This document shows, one piece after another, positions 36,110 through 44,800 of a stretch of DNA of 64,000 bases. Made by a program: the position numbers and the translations under genes. Positions within the stretch are counted from its first letter, which is position 1. Each line of letters starts with the position of its first letter. The stretch comes from Kiritimatiellia bacterium. Its GTDB lineage: Bacteria; Verrucomicrobiota; Kiritimatiellia; PWTM01. The DNA is taken from positions 124,001-188,000 of the forward strand of contig JAOACR010000023.1 of assembly GCA_026417735.1 (NCBI GenBank), given 5' to 3'. The notes under the pieces are model-generated. The model saw only the letters and a program-made list of their open reading frames with translations, was not told the origin of the DNA and did no database searches.

Positions 36110-37033
36110 CTAGCCCGCGACGCGGCGCTCCGGCTTCACCACCGCCATCGCCACAACGATCAATGCCCCTCCAATCAAGCTCCAGAGCGTGGGCCGTTCA
36201 CCCAGCAGCACCAGTGAAAACAAGGTCGCCAGCACCGGTTTCAAAAAGAACATCATCGCGGCCTGCGACGCCGCCAGTTGTCGCATACCGTGGAAGTACG
36301 CCCCGTACCCGGCCGCGGTCGCCAACAGCGCAAGATAGAGGATCGCCCACCAATGTCGCGTGGTCGCGATCCGCCAGGGCGCACCATCCAGCAGCCACGT
36401 CACCGGCAGCAAACCCGCCGCTCCCATCAGAAATGACCCTGCCGCAACCCACAACGGATCGCGCCGTTCCATCGCTTTTTTCGACAGCAGCGTGTAGAGC
36501 GCAAACGCGGTCATCGAGGCCAGCATCAGTGCGACACCGCCCATCGCCCGCCGGTCCAGCCCTCCGTGCCCCGCCAGAAAACACGCCGTGCCCGCCAGCG
36601 CCAGACCCAACGCGAGCAGCTGCTCGCGGCGAATGCGCTCCCCGAGCACCGCGGGCGCCATCACCGCGACGATCACCGGATGTGCGCTGAACAAGATCGC
36701 CGCCTGGTGTGCGGGCATCCGCGCCACCGCGCCATGATACAAGCCGATGCCCAGCGTAACACCGATCAGCCCCAGCCCCGCCCACTGAACGAGGTCGCGC
36801 CCGCCAAGCGTGCGCGCCTCCCGTCCCGCCATCGCCCCCGCCGCCGGCAACAGCGCAAGCCCGCCGATCAAAAACCTCCAGAACGCCAGCTGCAGAGGGG
36901 GCCGGACCGGTGAGATCGCCTTCGCGACCACTTCGATCGTGCTGAACAACGCAACCGCGCACGCGAGCCACACGAATCCGAGCATGTCGCGCGTCACGGC
37001 TGCGACGGCGACGCCCCTCCGGTCAGAGGCCAT
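36110..37033 (-). CDS. EamA-type (DMT family) transporter
   Basis: A 307-residue inner-membrane protein with about ten helices in two EamA repeats. Repeat one starts FVWLACAVALFSTIEVVAKA and repeat two GVALMLASMTAFALYTLLSK. Both end in the PVLATLFSLVLLGERP-like conserved motif. The family exports amino acids, nucleotides or other metabolites; no substrate is visible. The ATG at 37033 overlaps the end of glgP by 11 bp. A second in-frame ATG at 36985 begins right at the first helix and is a possible alternative. The glgP overlap suggests co-transcription. Confidence 0.82.
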   Translation of the reverse strand: MASDRRGVAVAAVTRDMLGFVWLACAVALFSTIEVVAKAISPVRPPLQLAFWRFLIGGLALLPAAGAMAGREARTLGGRDLVQWAGLGLIGVTLGIGLYHGAVARMPAHQAAILFSAHPVIVAVMAPAVLGERIRREQLLALGLALAGTACFLAGHGGLDRRAMGGVALMLASMTAFALYTLLSKKAMERRDPLWVAAGSFLMGAAGLLPVTWLLDGAPWRIATTRHWWAILYLALLATAAGYGAYFHGMRQLAASQAAMMFFLKPVLATLFSLVLLGERPTLWSLIGGALIVVAMAVVKPERRVAG

Positions 37034-39527
37034 TGCCGTTGGCGTCCGCGATCTGGATTGGCACCGGCACCGCCTGCCAGATCTGCTCCGCGTACTCCCG
37101 CACCGTCCGGTCGCTCGAAAACCATCCCATCCGAGCAACATTCAGCACCGCACGCCGCGTCCACTCTTCGGGTTGCCGCCACAGCGCCGACACCTGCCCC
37201 TGACAGTCCACATAGCTCCGGAAATCCGCCAGATGAAAATACCGGTCCCCCGCCTCGACCAATTGCTGCCACAGCTCAATGAACAGATCTGGCTGCTCCG
37301 GAATGAACTCGTTGCGCCGGATCGCTTCCATCACCCGGGCCAGTTCCGCATCCCTGGACAGATACTCCACCGGCCGATACCGACCGCTGTCCCGAAGTTC
37401 GGCAATCTCTTCCGCGCGAAGCCCGAAAATGAAGACGTTCTCGACGCCCACCGATTCCGCAATCTCAATATTGGCGCCATCCCACGTTCCAATGGTCAGC
37501 GCGCCATTGAGCGCCAGCTTCATGTTCCCGGTGCCCGACGCCTCCATCCCCGCGGTTGAAATCTGCTCCGAGAGATCCGCGGCGGGCATGATCGTTTCCG
37601 CCAACGAAACCCGGTAGTCCGGCAGAAACACCACCTTCAACCGTCCGGCGACATCCGGGTCACGGTTCACCATTCGCGCGACACTGTTGATGAGCTTGAT
37701 GATGCGTTTCGCAATGTGGTAGCTCGGCGCCGCTTTCGCGCCAAACACAAACACCCGCGGCACGATGTCGAGATCCGGGCGGTCCTTCAGGCGGTGAAAC
37801 AGCGCAATGATGTGCATCACGTTCAGCAGCTGCCGCTTATACTCATGCAGCCGCTTCACCTGCACATCGAACATCGCGTTCGGATCTACCGTCTCCCCGC
37901 AGAGACGGCGGATCAGTTGCGCGAGCCGCAGCTTGTTTCGCCGCTTCACCTCACGAAACTGCTCGCGGAACCCCGCATCGTCCGCGAAGGGCTCGAGGGC
38001 CCGCAGCGCCTCGGGCTGCTGGATCCACGCCTCGCCAATTGCCCCGCGGATCAGCTCGGCCAGCTCCGGATTACAGGACAGCAGCCAGCGCCGGTGGTTG
38101 ATACCGTTGGTCTTGTTATTGAAACGCTCCGGCCACATGTCCACGAAGTGCGGCAACAGCCGGCGCTTCAGGAGCTCGCTGTGCAGCGTCGAGACCCCGT
38201 TCACCGAGTGGCTGCCCACCACCGCCAGGTTCGTCATGCGCACCTGCTTCGGCTGGGTCTCTTCGATCAGCGAGATCTCTCGCACTTTCGTGATGTCGCC
38301 GGGGAACCGCGCCTCCACCTTTTGCAGCACACGCGCGTTGATATCGTAGATGATCTGGAGATGGCGTGGGAGCACCCGTTCGAGCAGATCTACCGGCCAC
38401 TTCTCCAGCGCCTCCGGCAACAACGTGTGGTTCGTGTAGGCGAACGTCTTCGTGGTGATATCCCAGGCGGTGTCCCAGGGCAGGTCTGTTTCGTCGAGGA
38501 AGTACCGCATCAGCTCGACCACCGCGAGCGCCGGATGTGTGTCGTTCATGTGGATCGCGTTCTTTTTGGGGAACAGCGACCAGTCGGAGTGGTTCTTCAG
38601 GTAGCGGCGGATGAGGTCACGGATCGAGCAGGTGACCAGAAAATACTCCTGGATCAGTCGAAGCTCCTTGCCGGCGTACACAAAGTCCGAAGGATACAGC
38701 ACCTTCGTGATCGTCTCCGCCCAGTTTTCGCTCTCGACCGCCTTCACGTACTCCCCACGGTTGAAGACGTCCAGCCGGAATCCCTCCGACGCACGTGACG
38801 CCCACAGTCGCAGCAGGTTCGCCGTCTTGCAGCCGTGTCCGATCACCGCGATGTCATGCGGGACACCCTCGATCATCTGCCAGTCCGTCCACACGTGCCG
38901 CTCGCGCCCGCCGGGTCCCGGCACCTTCCGGACCCGCCCGTAGAGCAGCACCGGCACGGTGTACTCCGGCCGCACCGCCTCCCACGGTGTGCCGTACTTC
39001 AGCCAGTCGTCCGGCTTTTCCACCTGCCAGCCATCGTCGAACTCCTGCTTGAAGATCCCATGCTCGTACCGCAGGCCGTAGCCGTAGCCCGGCAGCTGCA
39101 GCGCCGCCATCGACTCCAGAAAACACGCCGCGAGCCGACCAAGACCCCCGTTGCCAAGCCCGGCGTCGGGCTCCAGTTCACAGAGCTGGTCCAGATCCAG
39201 GTCCAGCGAGGCCATCGCCTCCCGCGCCTCGTCCAGCGCGCCCAGCGCCTGCAGGTTGTGGCGCAACAGCCGGCCGATGAGATACTCCATCGAAAGGTAG
39301 TAGACGCGCTTCACGTCGCGGTCCAGGTATGTCCGCTGCGTCACAATCATCCGTGTCGCCGCGAGGTCGCGCGTCACGTGACAGAGCGCCATCAGCTTGT
39401 CGAACGGCGTCGCGGTCCGCCAATCCTTGTAGCAGGTGTACTTGATGTGCCCCAGAAACCGCTCGCGGATCTGCTGCGCGGTCACCGACGCCACGGCGTC
39501 CTGCAAATGGATCTCGTTCGATGTCAT
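37023..39527 (-). CDS. glgP: glycogen/starch phosphorylase
   Basis: An 834-residue glycogen phosphorylase of normal length that releases glucose-1-phosphate from alpha-1,4-glucan. The PLP-binding region follows VFVFGAKAAPSYHIAKRIIK, and RLHEYKRQLLNVMHI is a family signature. The N-terminal SMEYLIGRLLRHNLQALGAL, ACFLESMAALQLPGYGYGLRYEHG, and the late MEASGTGNMKLALNGALTIG with NIEIAESVG are conserved. It mobilises storage glucan in the cytoplasm. No glgA or glgC is next to it. The gene downstream (EamA) overlaps it. The hypothetical exported protein lies 113 bp upstream on the same strand. Confidence 0.95.
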   Translation of the reverse strand: MTSNEIHLQDAVASVTAQQIRERFLGHIKYTCYKDWRTATPFDKLMALCHVTRDLAATRMIVTQRTYLDRDVKRVYYLSMEYLIGRLLRHNLQALGALDEAREAMASLDLDLDQLCELEPDAGLGNGGLGRLAACFLESMAALQLPGYGYGLRYEHGIFKQEFDDGWQVEKPDDWLKYGTPWEAVRPEYTVPVLLYGRVRKVPGPGGRERHVWTDWQMIEGVPHDIAVIGHGCKTANLLRLWASRASEGFRLDVFNRGEYVKAVESENWAETITKVLYPSDFVYAGKELRLIQEYFLVTCSIRDLIRRYLKNHSDWSLFPKKNAIHMNDTHPALAVVELMRYFLDETDLPWDTAWDITTKTFAYTNHTLLPEALEKWPVDLLERVLPRHLQIIYDINARVLQKVEARFPGDITKVREISLIEETQPKQVRMTNLAVVGSHSVNGVSTLHSELLKRRLLPHFVDMWPERFNNKTNGINHRRWLLSCNPELAELIRGAIGEAWIQQPEALRALEPFADDAGFREQFREVKRRNKLRLAQLIRRLCGETVDPNAMFDVQVKRLHEYKRQLLNVMHIIALFHRLKDRPDLDIVPRVFVFGAKAAPSYHIAKRIIKLINSVARMVNRDPDVAGRLKVVFLPDYRVSLAETIMPAADLSEQISTAGMEASGTGNMKLALNGALTIGTWDGANIEIAESVGVENVFIFGLRAEEIAELRDSGRYRPVEYLSRDAELARVMEAIRRNEFIPEQPDLFIELWQQLVEAGDRYFHLADFRSYVDCQGQVSALWRQPEEWTRRAVLNVARMGWFSSDRTVREYAEQIWQAVPVPIQIADANGNGL

Positions 39528-39640
39528 CTCGCTGCCGGTCCTGTGGAGGGGATACGGTGCCCCGTGATCTGCCTCAACGCAAGCCGGGCGCGCCGAACGC
39601 GATGCTCAGGTCCGCCAATCTGCGGGCAGGCCCCGACAGT

Positions 39641-40258
39641 TTACCGCGCCGGAGCGGCGGCCTCCCCTCCGCCGTCCGCAGCCCGCTCTCTCTGCATTGC
39701 CGCGCGAATCTTTTCGCTTTTTTCCACCAGCGCCGCCCATTTCACCGGATCGCGGGCCATCACCTCGAGCGTTTTCGCAGAGGCATCCACCGCCAGCACC
39801 TTGGTCCCCGCGACCACCCGCACCACATACCCCTCCACCCGGCTGCCGCGTTCCTCCCGCATCCACGCCCCGTACTCCGAGACCGACGCCGCCAGTTCTT
39901 TCGACGCCTTCTGCAGCTCGACCAGCTTCGACGGATCCAGCTCCACCGCCTCCCGCCCTTCGTCAAAGATCCAAAGCTCACCGTTCCGGTTGCTCCGCGC
40001 GATGAAGTACCACTCCAGCGTCGCCGAAGCGCGCGAACCCATCCCGCGCACCTGAATGTTCACCGCGACGGAGCGGCTGTAGTCCCGCGAATGGGTTCCC
40101 CACGTCGGCATCACCACCTGCGCACCCCTCGTCGACGAAGCCCGCGTCACCTTCAGATACGCCTGAGGTTCCTGTGCGCCGACGCGACAGACCACAACGA
40201 GTACCGTCGCAGCAACCAGGCCAAACCGCCACACCCGCCACGAGTCCGACACTTTCAC
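39641..40258 (-). CDS. exported protein of unknown function
   Basis: A 205-residue protein that begins with a GTG preceded by GAAGGAG. The signal peptide is clear (FGLVAATVLVVVCRVGA, then QEPQ). The mature part is beta-rich at first (SVAVNIQVRGMGSRASATLEWYFIA), then helical (LVELQKASKELAASVSEYGAW, WAALVEKSEKIRAAMQRE). Arg/Glu-rich strands (RVEGYVVRVVAGTKVLAVDAS) sit between. I recognise no domain. Small proteins of this shape occur in Verrucomicrobia-type genomes. It sits upstream of glgP on the same strand, 113 bp away, with the tRNA-Gln promoter region on its other side. Confidence 0.7.
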   Translation of the reverse strand: MKVSDSWRVWRFGLVAATVLVVVCRVGAQEPQAYLKVTRASSTRGAQVVMPTWGTHSRDYSRSVAVNIQVRGMGSRASATLEWYFIARSNRNGELWIFDEGREAVELDPSKLVELQKASKELAASVSEYGAWMREERGSRVEGYVVRVVAGTKVLAVDASAKTLEVMARDPVKWAALVEKSEKIRAAMQRERAADGGGEAAAPAR

Positions 40259-40388
40259 CCGCCCGGCTCCTTCTTCGTTTCTCTTGGTGCCCGGGCCGCA
40301 ATCATGGATCTCCCACACCCTTGGCCCACCCGAGCTTCGCGCTCGTTTCACGCTCCAATCACAGCGTTTTGTACCGGCCGGCTCGCCC

Positions 40389-40417
40389 TTGACGGCCGGC
40401 GACCAAGGCTCAATCAT
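40389..40417 (+). promoter_or_regulatory. tRNA-Gln promoter
   Basis: TTGACG (40389-40394), 17 bp, AATCAT (40412-40417). The predicted start is about 4 nt before the tRNA, as expected for a stable RNA gene. Confidence 0.55.
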
Positions 40418-40427
40418 GAACTGCGTC

Positions 40428-40501
40428 TGCCGGATGGTGTAATGGTAGCACAGCAGACTCTGGATCTGTTTGTCTAGGTTCGAATCCTAGTCCGGCAACC
40501 A
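40428..40501 (+). tRNA. tRNA-Gln (anticodon CTG)
   Basis: The acceptor arms TGCCGGA (40428-40434) and TCCGGCA (40491-40497) pair fully. The anticodon stem GCAGA/TCTGT encloses loop CTCTGGA, giving anticodon CTG at 40460-40462, read as glutamine. The T loop GGTTCGAATCC is canonical and CCA is encoded (40499-40501). A U1-A72 pair is typical of tRNA-Gln. It stands alone and reads opposite to dnaN and the exported protein. Confidence 0.95.
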
Positions 40502-40518
40502 CCGTTTTCCACATCCGC

Positions 40519-41610
40519 TCAGGTCAGTCGAAGCGGCATGATCACATAAAGGAACGCCTCATCCGCCTTCAGCACGCCGGGCGTGTCCACATCGGAAATC
40601 TCGAAGTAGACCTGGTCGGAAACCAGCGTCTTCAGAGGATCCATCAGAAAATCAGGGTTGAACGGAATCGCGAGCGGCGCGCCACTGTACTGGACAGGCA
40701 CAGTTTCCTTTGCCTCGCCGATCTCTGGCGTCTCGCAGTAGACCTCCATCTGCCCGTCCGAAAACCGAAGCTGAACCGAGTTGCTGACCTCGCTGGTCAC
40801 CAGCGACACGCGCCGTAGCGCGTTGAGAAACGCCTCCCGGCTAAGCGTCACGCGCACCCCGCTTTGCTTGGGCACCACCTGTCGGTAGTTCGGGAATTTT
40901 CCCTCAATGAGTGCACTGAACAGCAGAACGTTCCCGCAATCCAGCGCCATTTGCCGACCGACCGACATCAACGTCACCGGACCATCCCCCTCGAGGATGT
41001 TCACCATTTCCACCGCGGTACGCGTAGGCACAATGAGCGACGCCGACTTTCGCCCGTCGTCCACCTCCTGCTCCACCAACGCCATCCGCCGCCCGTCCGT
41101 CGCCACCGCAGTCACCCGCGACTCCGAGATCTCGATCAGCACACCGGTCAGCACCTCGCGCGACTCATCCTTCGACGTTGCATACACGGTCCGCTGCAAC
41201 ATCCCGCGCAGCGCACGCCGATCCAGCGTGCATGACACCGCACCGTCGAGCTTCGGCGTCAGGGGAAAATCATCCGCAGTGATCCCATTCAGTCGGAACC
41301 GAACACTCTCCGACACCAGCGTCGTCGACTGCCGCTCATCCGTCGTGATCTGAATCTCGGCGCCCGGCATCTCACGAACAATCGGCAGCAACCGTTTCGC
41401 GTCGAGCGTGGTCGCCCCCTCCTCGCTCACCACCGCCGGTACGATCGCGCGGATTGTTAGCCTCATGTCGCTGCCCGTCAGCGTGAGGGCCTGTCCCCGG
41501 CATTCCAGAAGCACGTTGGAGAGCACGGGGATCGTTGAGCGGGTCGCAATCGCGGGAAGCACTGTCTGGAGAGCGTCGAGCAGGTCGGCTTTGCTAACGG
41601 TAAATTTCAT
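40519..41610 (-). CDS. dnaN: DNA polymerase III beta subunit (sliding clamp)
   Basis: A 363-residue beta clamp, normal length, that forms a ring dimer around DNA and tethers the replicase. Signature segments are MKFTVSKADLLDALQTVLPA, TRSTIPVLSNVLLECRGQALTL, LIEGKFPNYRQVVPK and the C-terminal PGVLKADEAFLYVIMPLRL. Three clamp folds are spread evenly. dnaA is not next to it, unlike the common dnaA-dnaN order. The upstream gene on the same strand is the 2135-residue protein, 229 bp away, with a promoter and DnaA-box-like sequences in between. The start follows GGAG by 10 bp. Confidence 0.95.
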   Translation of the reverse strand: MKFTVSKADLLDALQTVLPAIATRSTIPVLSNVLLECRGQALTLTGSDMRLTIRAIVPAVVSEEGATTLDAKRLLPIVREMPGAEIQITTDERQSTTLVSESVRFRLNGITADDFPLTPKLDGAVSCTLDRRALRGMLQRTVYATSKDESREVLTGVLIEISESRVTAVATDGRRMALVEQEVDDGRKSASLIVPTRTAVEMVNILEGDGPVTLMSVGRQMALDCGNVLLFSALIEGKFPNYRQVVPKQSGVRVTLSREAFLNALRRVSLVTSEVSNSVQLRFSDGQMEVYCETPEIGEAKETVPVQYSGAPLAIPFNPDFLMDPLKTLVSDQVYFEISDVDTPGVLKADEAFLYVIMPLRLT

Positions 41611-41658
41611 TAGCAGCGTTCTCCGGGTATGGACTCAAAACAAATGGAAGCCGTCTTC

Positions 41659-41687
41659 AGTATGGCCGTGAATCATAGGGCTGGCAA
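41659..41687 (-). promoter_or_regulatory. dnaN promoter
   Basis: TTGCCA (41682-41687), 17 bp, CATACT (41659-41664). The predicted start near 41652 leaves a leader of about 40 nt before the ATG. Confidence 0.55.
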
Positions 41688-41742
41688 GCTGGAGATGTGA
41701 CGGAACCCGGCGATTTCTGAGCCGAACAGCGGCGTTGACGGC

Positions 41743-41821
41743 CTGTGGACGGAGCTGTGAACACAGTGCGCGGGAACTTTGATGCTCCGAGGGCGCGTCG
41801 CCGGCTGCGAGAGCGTCCACA
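41743..41821. promoter_or_regulatory. cluster of three DnaA-box-like 9-mers upstream of dnaN
   Basis: CCGTCCACA (minus strand, 41743-41751), GTGTTCACA (minus strand, 41756-41764) and GCGTCCACA (plus strand, 41813-41821) lie within 79 bp. Each matches the high-GC DnaA box TTGTCCACA at 6-7 of 9. The second also forms half of a CTGTG-AA-CACAG palindrome. They may allow DnaA control of dnaN, or be chance. Confidence 0.3.
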
Positions 41822-41839
41822 ATCGAGTTGACAGCTTCT

Positions 41840-44800
41840 TCACTGCGGGGATGCCGGTGGACTGGGGGGCGCAGCTTCCCGGACCAGCGATCCGTGGGAC
41901 TCACTGACGATCAGCAGAGAGAACCGCACGACGGCGGCGAGAGAGGGGTCCTGGCTGGAGGCATAGTCGAAGCGTCCGCGCAGATCGGTGTAGCCGTCCT
42001 TGTAAAACTTTACGCTGCCGTCGGGAAGACGCGCGTAGACCTTCACATACGCACCGGGCACCGGTGCGGTGGAGTCGGCCCGCGTCAGCAGCAGCTGGCC
42101 GTATGGCTCGATGAGGTGTAGGCGCAGCGCGTTCGCGTAGTAGGGTTGTGTTTGCCGGAGAGTGCCGGAGACCGCCTCGATCATGAGATCTAACGAGCGC
42201 ATCGCCTCGGGGACCTCAACCCGGGCGGGAGTGCCGTCTTGGGGAACGCTGATGGTCAAGGAGTGCGCCGGGCGGACGTGCGCGAAGTGGCGGGTGTCCT
42301 GGGTCATGAACGGGTTCCGGGAAAAGAGCAGTTCGAGGTCCATCGGGTAGAAGTTCAATGTGACGGTTTGCAGATGGCGACCAACCACCTCAAGGACGCG
42401 GCCGTGAAGGCGTAGGTCAAGAGATGGCTGCTCCGCGGCGACCTGTTGCTGCACGAGGTCGCGGTTTTGTGGATCGGTCGCCGCTGCGGCGGGACCACCT
42501 TCAGCCTCCCGGATGTGCGCCAGCAGTGTCTGAACGCGGCTGCGCCAGCGGGGGACAGGGTAGTCCGCGTAGGGGGCGAGCGCGCGCTGGGCGTCGTCTG
42601 GGCGGCCGCGGCACAGCGCCAGCCAGGCGGTGAGATAGTCGTACTGGAGTCGCTCGGCGACGTTGGCGCGGTCGGTCTGAGCGAGGAGCCCGAGGCTTTC
42701 GGCAATGCGATCCTGCAACGCGAGGTAGTAGGTGGCGGCAAGCCGGTCCTCGTCGTTGAGGTGGGGTTTGTAGCAGAGCGTGCGGAGGAAGAGTGTGTAC
42801 TGGGCGCGGAAGGCGGGGTTCTGGATGCGCGGCTCGCGACCCACAGGGTGCGCGCGCGCATTGATCAGCGGTGCATATTCGAGGTGTTGATAGCGGCCGC
42901 GTTCGACGGGGTGAACCGTGAGGAGCGGGCTCTCGAACCACAGGCCGCACTGGTCCGCGAAGGGATGGCGCGCAAGAAATTGAGCGATGCGCGCACGGTC
43001 GTTGTGCAGGATGGAGTAGGACCAAAGGGTCGCATCATAGATTCGGCGGCGCTCGAGCGCTTCAATGATGCGGCGATAGGTGTCCGCGTCGCGGAGCCGC
43101 CACGCGATATCCGCGAGGCGCACGCGGTACAGATTTTCTCGTTCTAGGAAGGCGAGAAGCTGTTCGGTGGAGCCGTTCTGGGAGATCTCGGGCCAGGAGG
43201 CCACGTCGGCGGGCGGGGGCTCGGCGACAACGCGGAAACGGAAGGGTTCCGCACGGGCCAGCACGGCGGTCTCAGTGCTGACCGTGGCCGGATAGTGGGT
43301 GAACTCACCGGGCGCGGGGAAGTAGAAGAAGTACTCGATCGTGGTGGTTTCGTAGGGGTTGAGCACGCGGGAAACTGGCTCCACGGGCAGCGGAGTGAGC
43401 GGGACCGCGCCGGCAGGCACCTGCAGGAGCACGGAAACGAACCGCCGCTGTGCACCGGGGTTGGTCAGCACGACCTTGGCGCCGTAAGGGATGCCGACAA
43501 GGAACGGCCCGGTAATGTAGTTCTCGATGCGCTCTTCGCCTTCGTAGCGCCAGGGGTTGTCGGCCCGGAAGAAGTTCTGTGCGACGAGGACCGGCGAGGG
43601 TCCGGCAGCAGGGGCGGCGGGGCGGACGTGCCGCACAAGCAAAAAGATCGGTTGTTCGCTGCGCAACAGAATGCGCTCGCCCTGAGCTTCACGAATCAGA
43701 GGAGAGGATTCAAACGGCAGGTCAAGGGTGGACAGCGCCAACAGCATCTCGGTGAGATTCGTGGTGGTGAAAAGAAAGTCAGTGGAAAGGAACGGCCGGC
43801 CGTCGGGGTGAGCGGCAAGCTCCGCCCAGAAACGACCCGCGGGCACGAGCGTGGGAGCCTGCTCGGCGAGGGGGCGCCGGTAGTAGCCCTGCTCGGCGAG
43901 TTCCCGGGGCATGTCTGGGCGGCGGTAGAAGGGCGCAACCGCCCGCCCCTCCGCCGCGGCGTTGTCGAAGAGAAAGCGGTCAGCCTCGGCTTGAGGCTTG
44001 TCGCCCTTCGCAGCGAGCCGGCGCGGCTCGCCGCGGTCCTGCAGCTCGTCCCTGCGGAGCAATTCGATTTCGCGTTCCTTTCGGTCCGCGGTTGGGACCG
44101 CACGGGCACGTAACTCGGCCGCAGACGGCGCCGGTGGAGCGGCAGCCGCGGCGACGGCTTTGGCGGCCTCCAGTTGTGCGGCTTGTTGGGCCTCGCCGGC
44201 GAACGCAAGTTTCTCCGCTGGCGGTGACGGGGGCAGTTCGCCGGCGAGGAAGAGAAAGCGGCGGTGAAACTCCTCGCGGTCGCGGGGAGTCTGAGCGGCG
44301 AGATCGGCGAGGTCGCGAGCGATCGATGCGCGCTGGTCCGGCAAGCGCCGGGCGAGGAGCGCCTTTTCTGCCGCATTCAGCCGGGCGTACCGGGCCGGCT
44401 CAAGCCAGCGGGTGAGGTCGCGGCCGAGCAGCCATTCGTCGAGGAACGTCGGGTCGCGCTTGTTCGAGAGGTAGGGCGCGACAACAGTGTCGAAGAAGGG
44501 GCGGTCCTTGTGGTAGAGAAACAGGTGGAGTTCGTGACAGGCGTACCGAGAGTAGAGCTCGGCCTTCTGTTGCGGCGAGAGCGTGGACCAGCGGGTAAGG
44601 AACTCGAACTCGGCGAGCGGAGCCTCGGGAGCAACCGCACTGTAGAAGGCGAAGAGCTTCGAGAGCGAGTCCACCGCGGTGACGACTGCACCTGCCGTGA
44701 TCTGGTGCCGTTCGCCGGGCGAGAGCGGCACAATCGCGGCGTACTCGGCGTGGGGGACCGCAGGATCTAGCGAACGCGGGAGCGCGCGGGAGGCGCGCTC

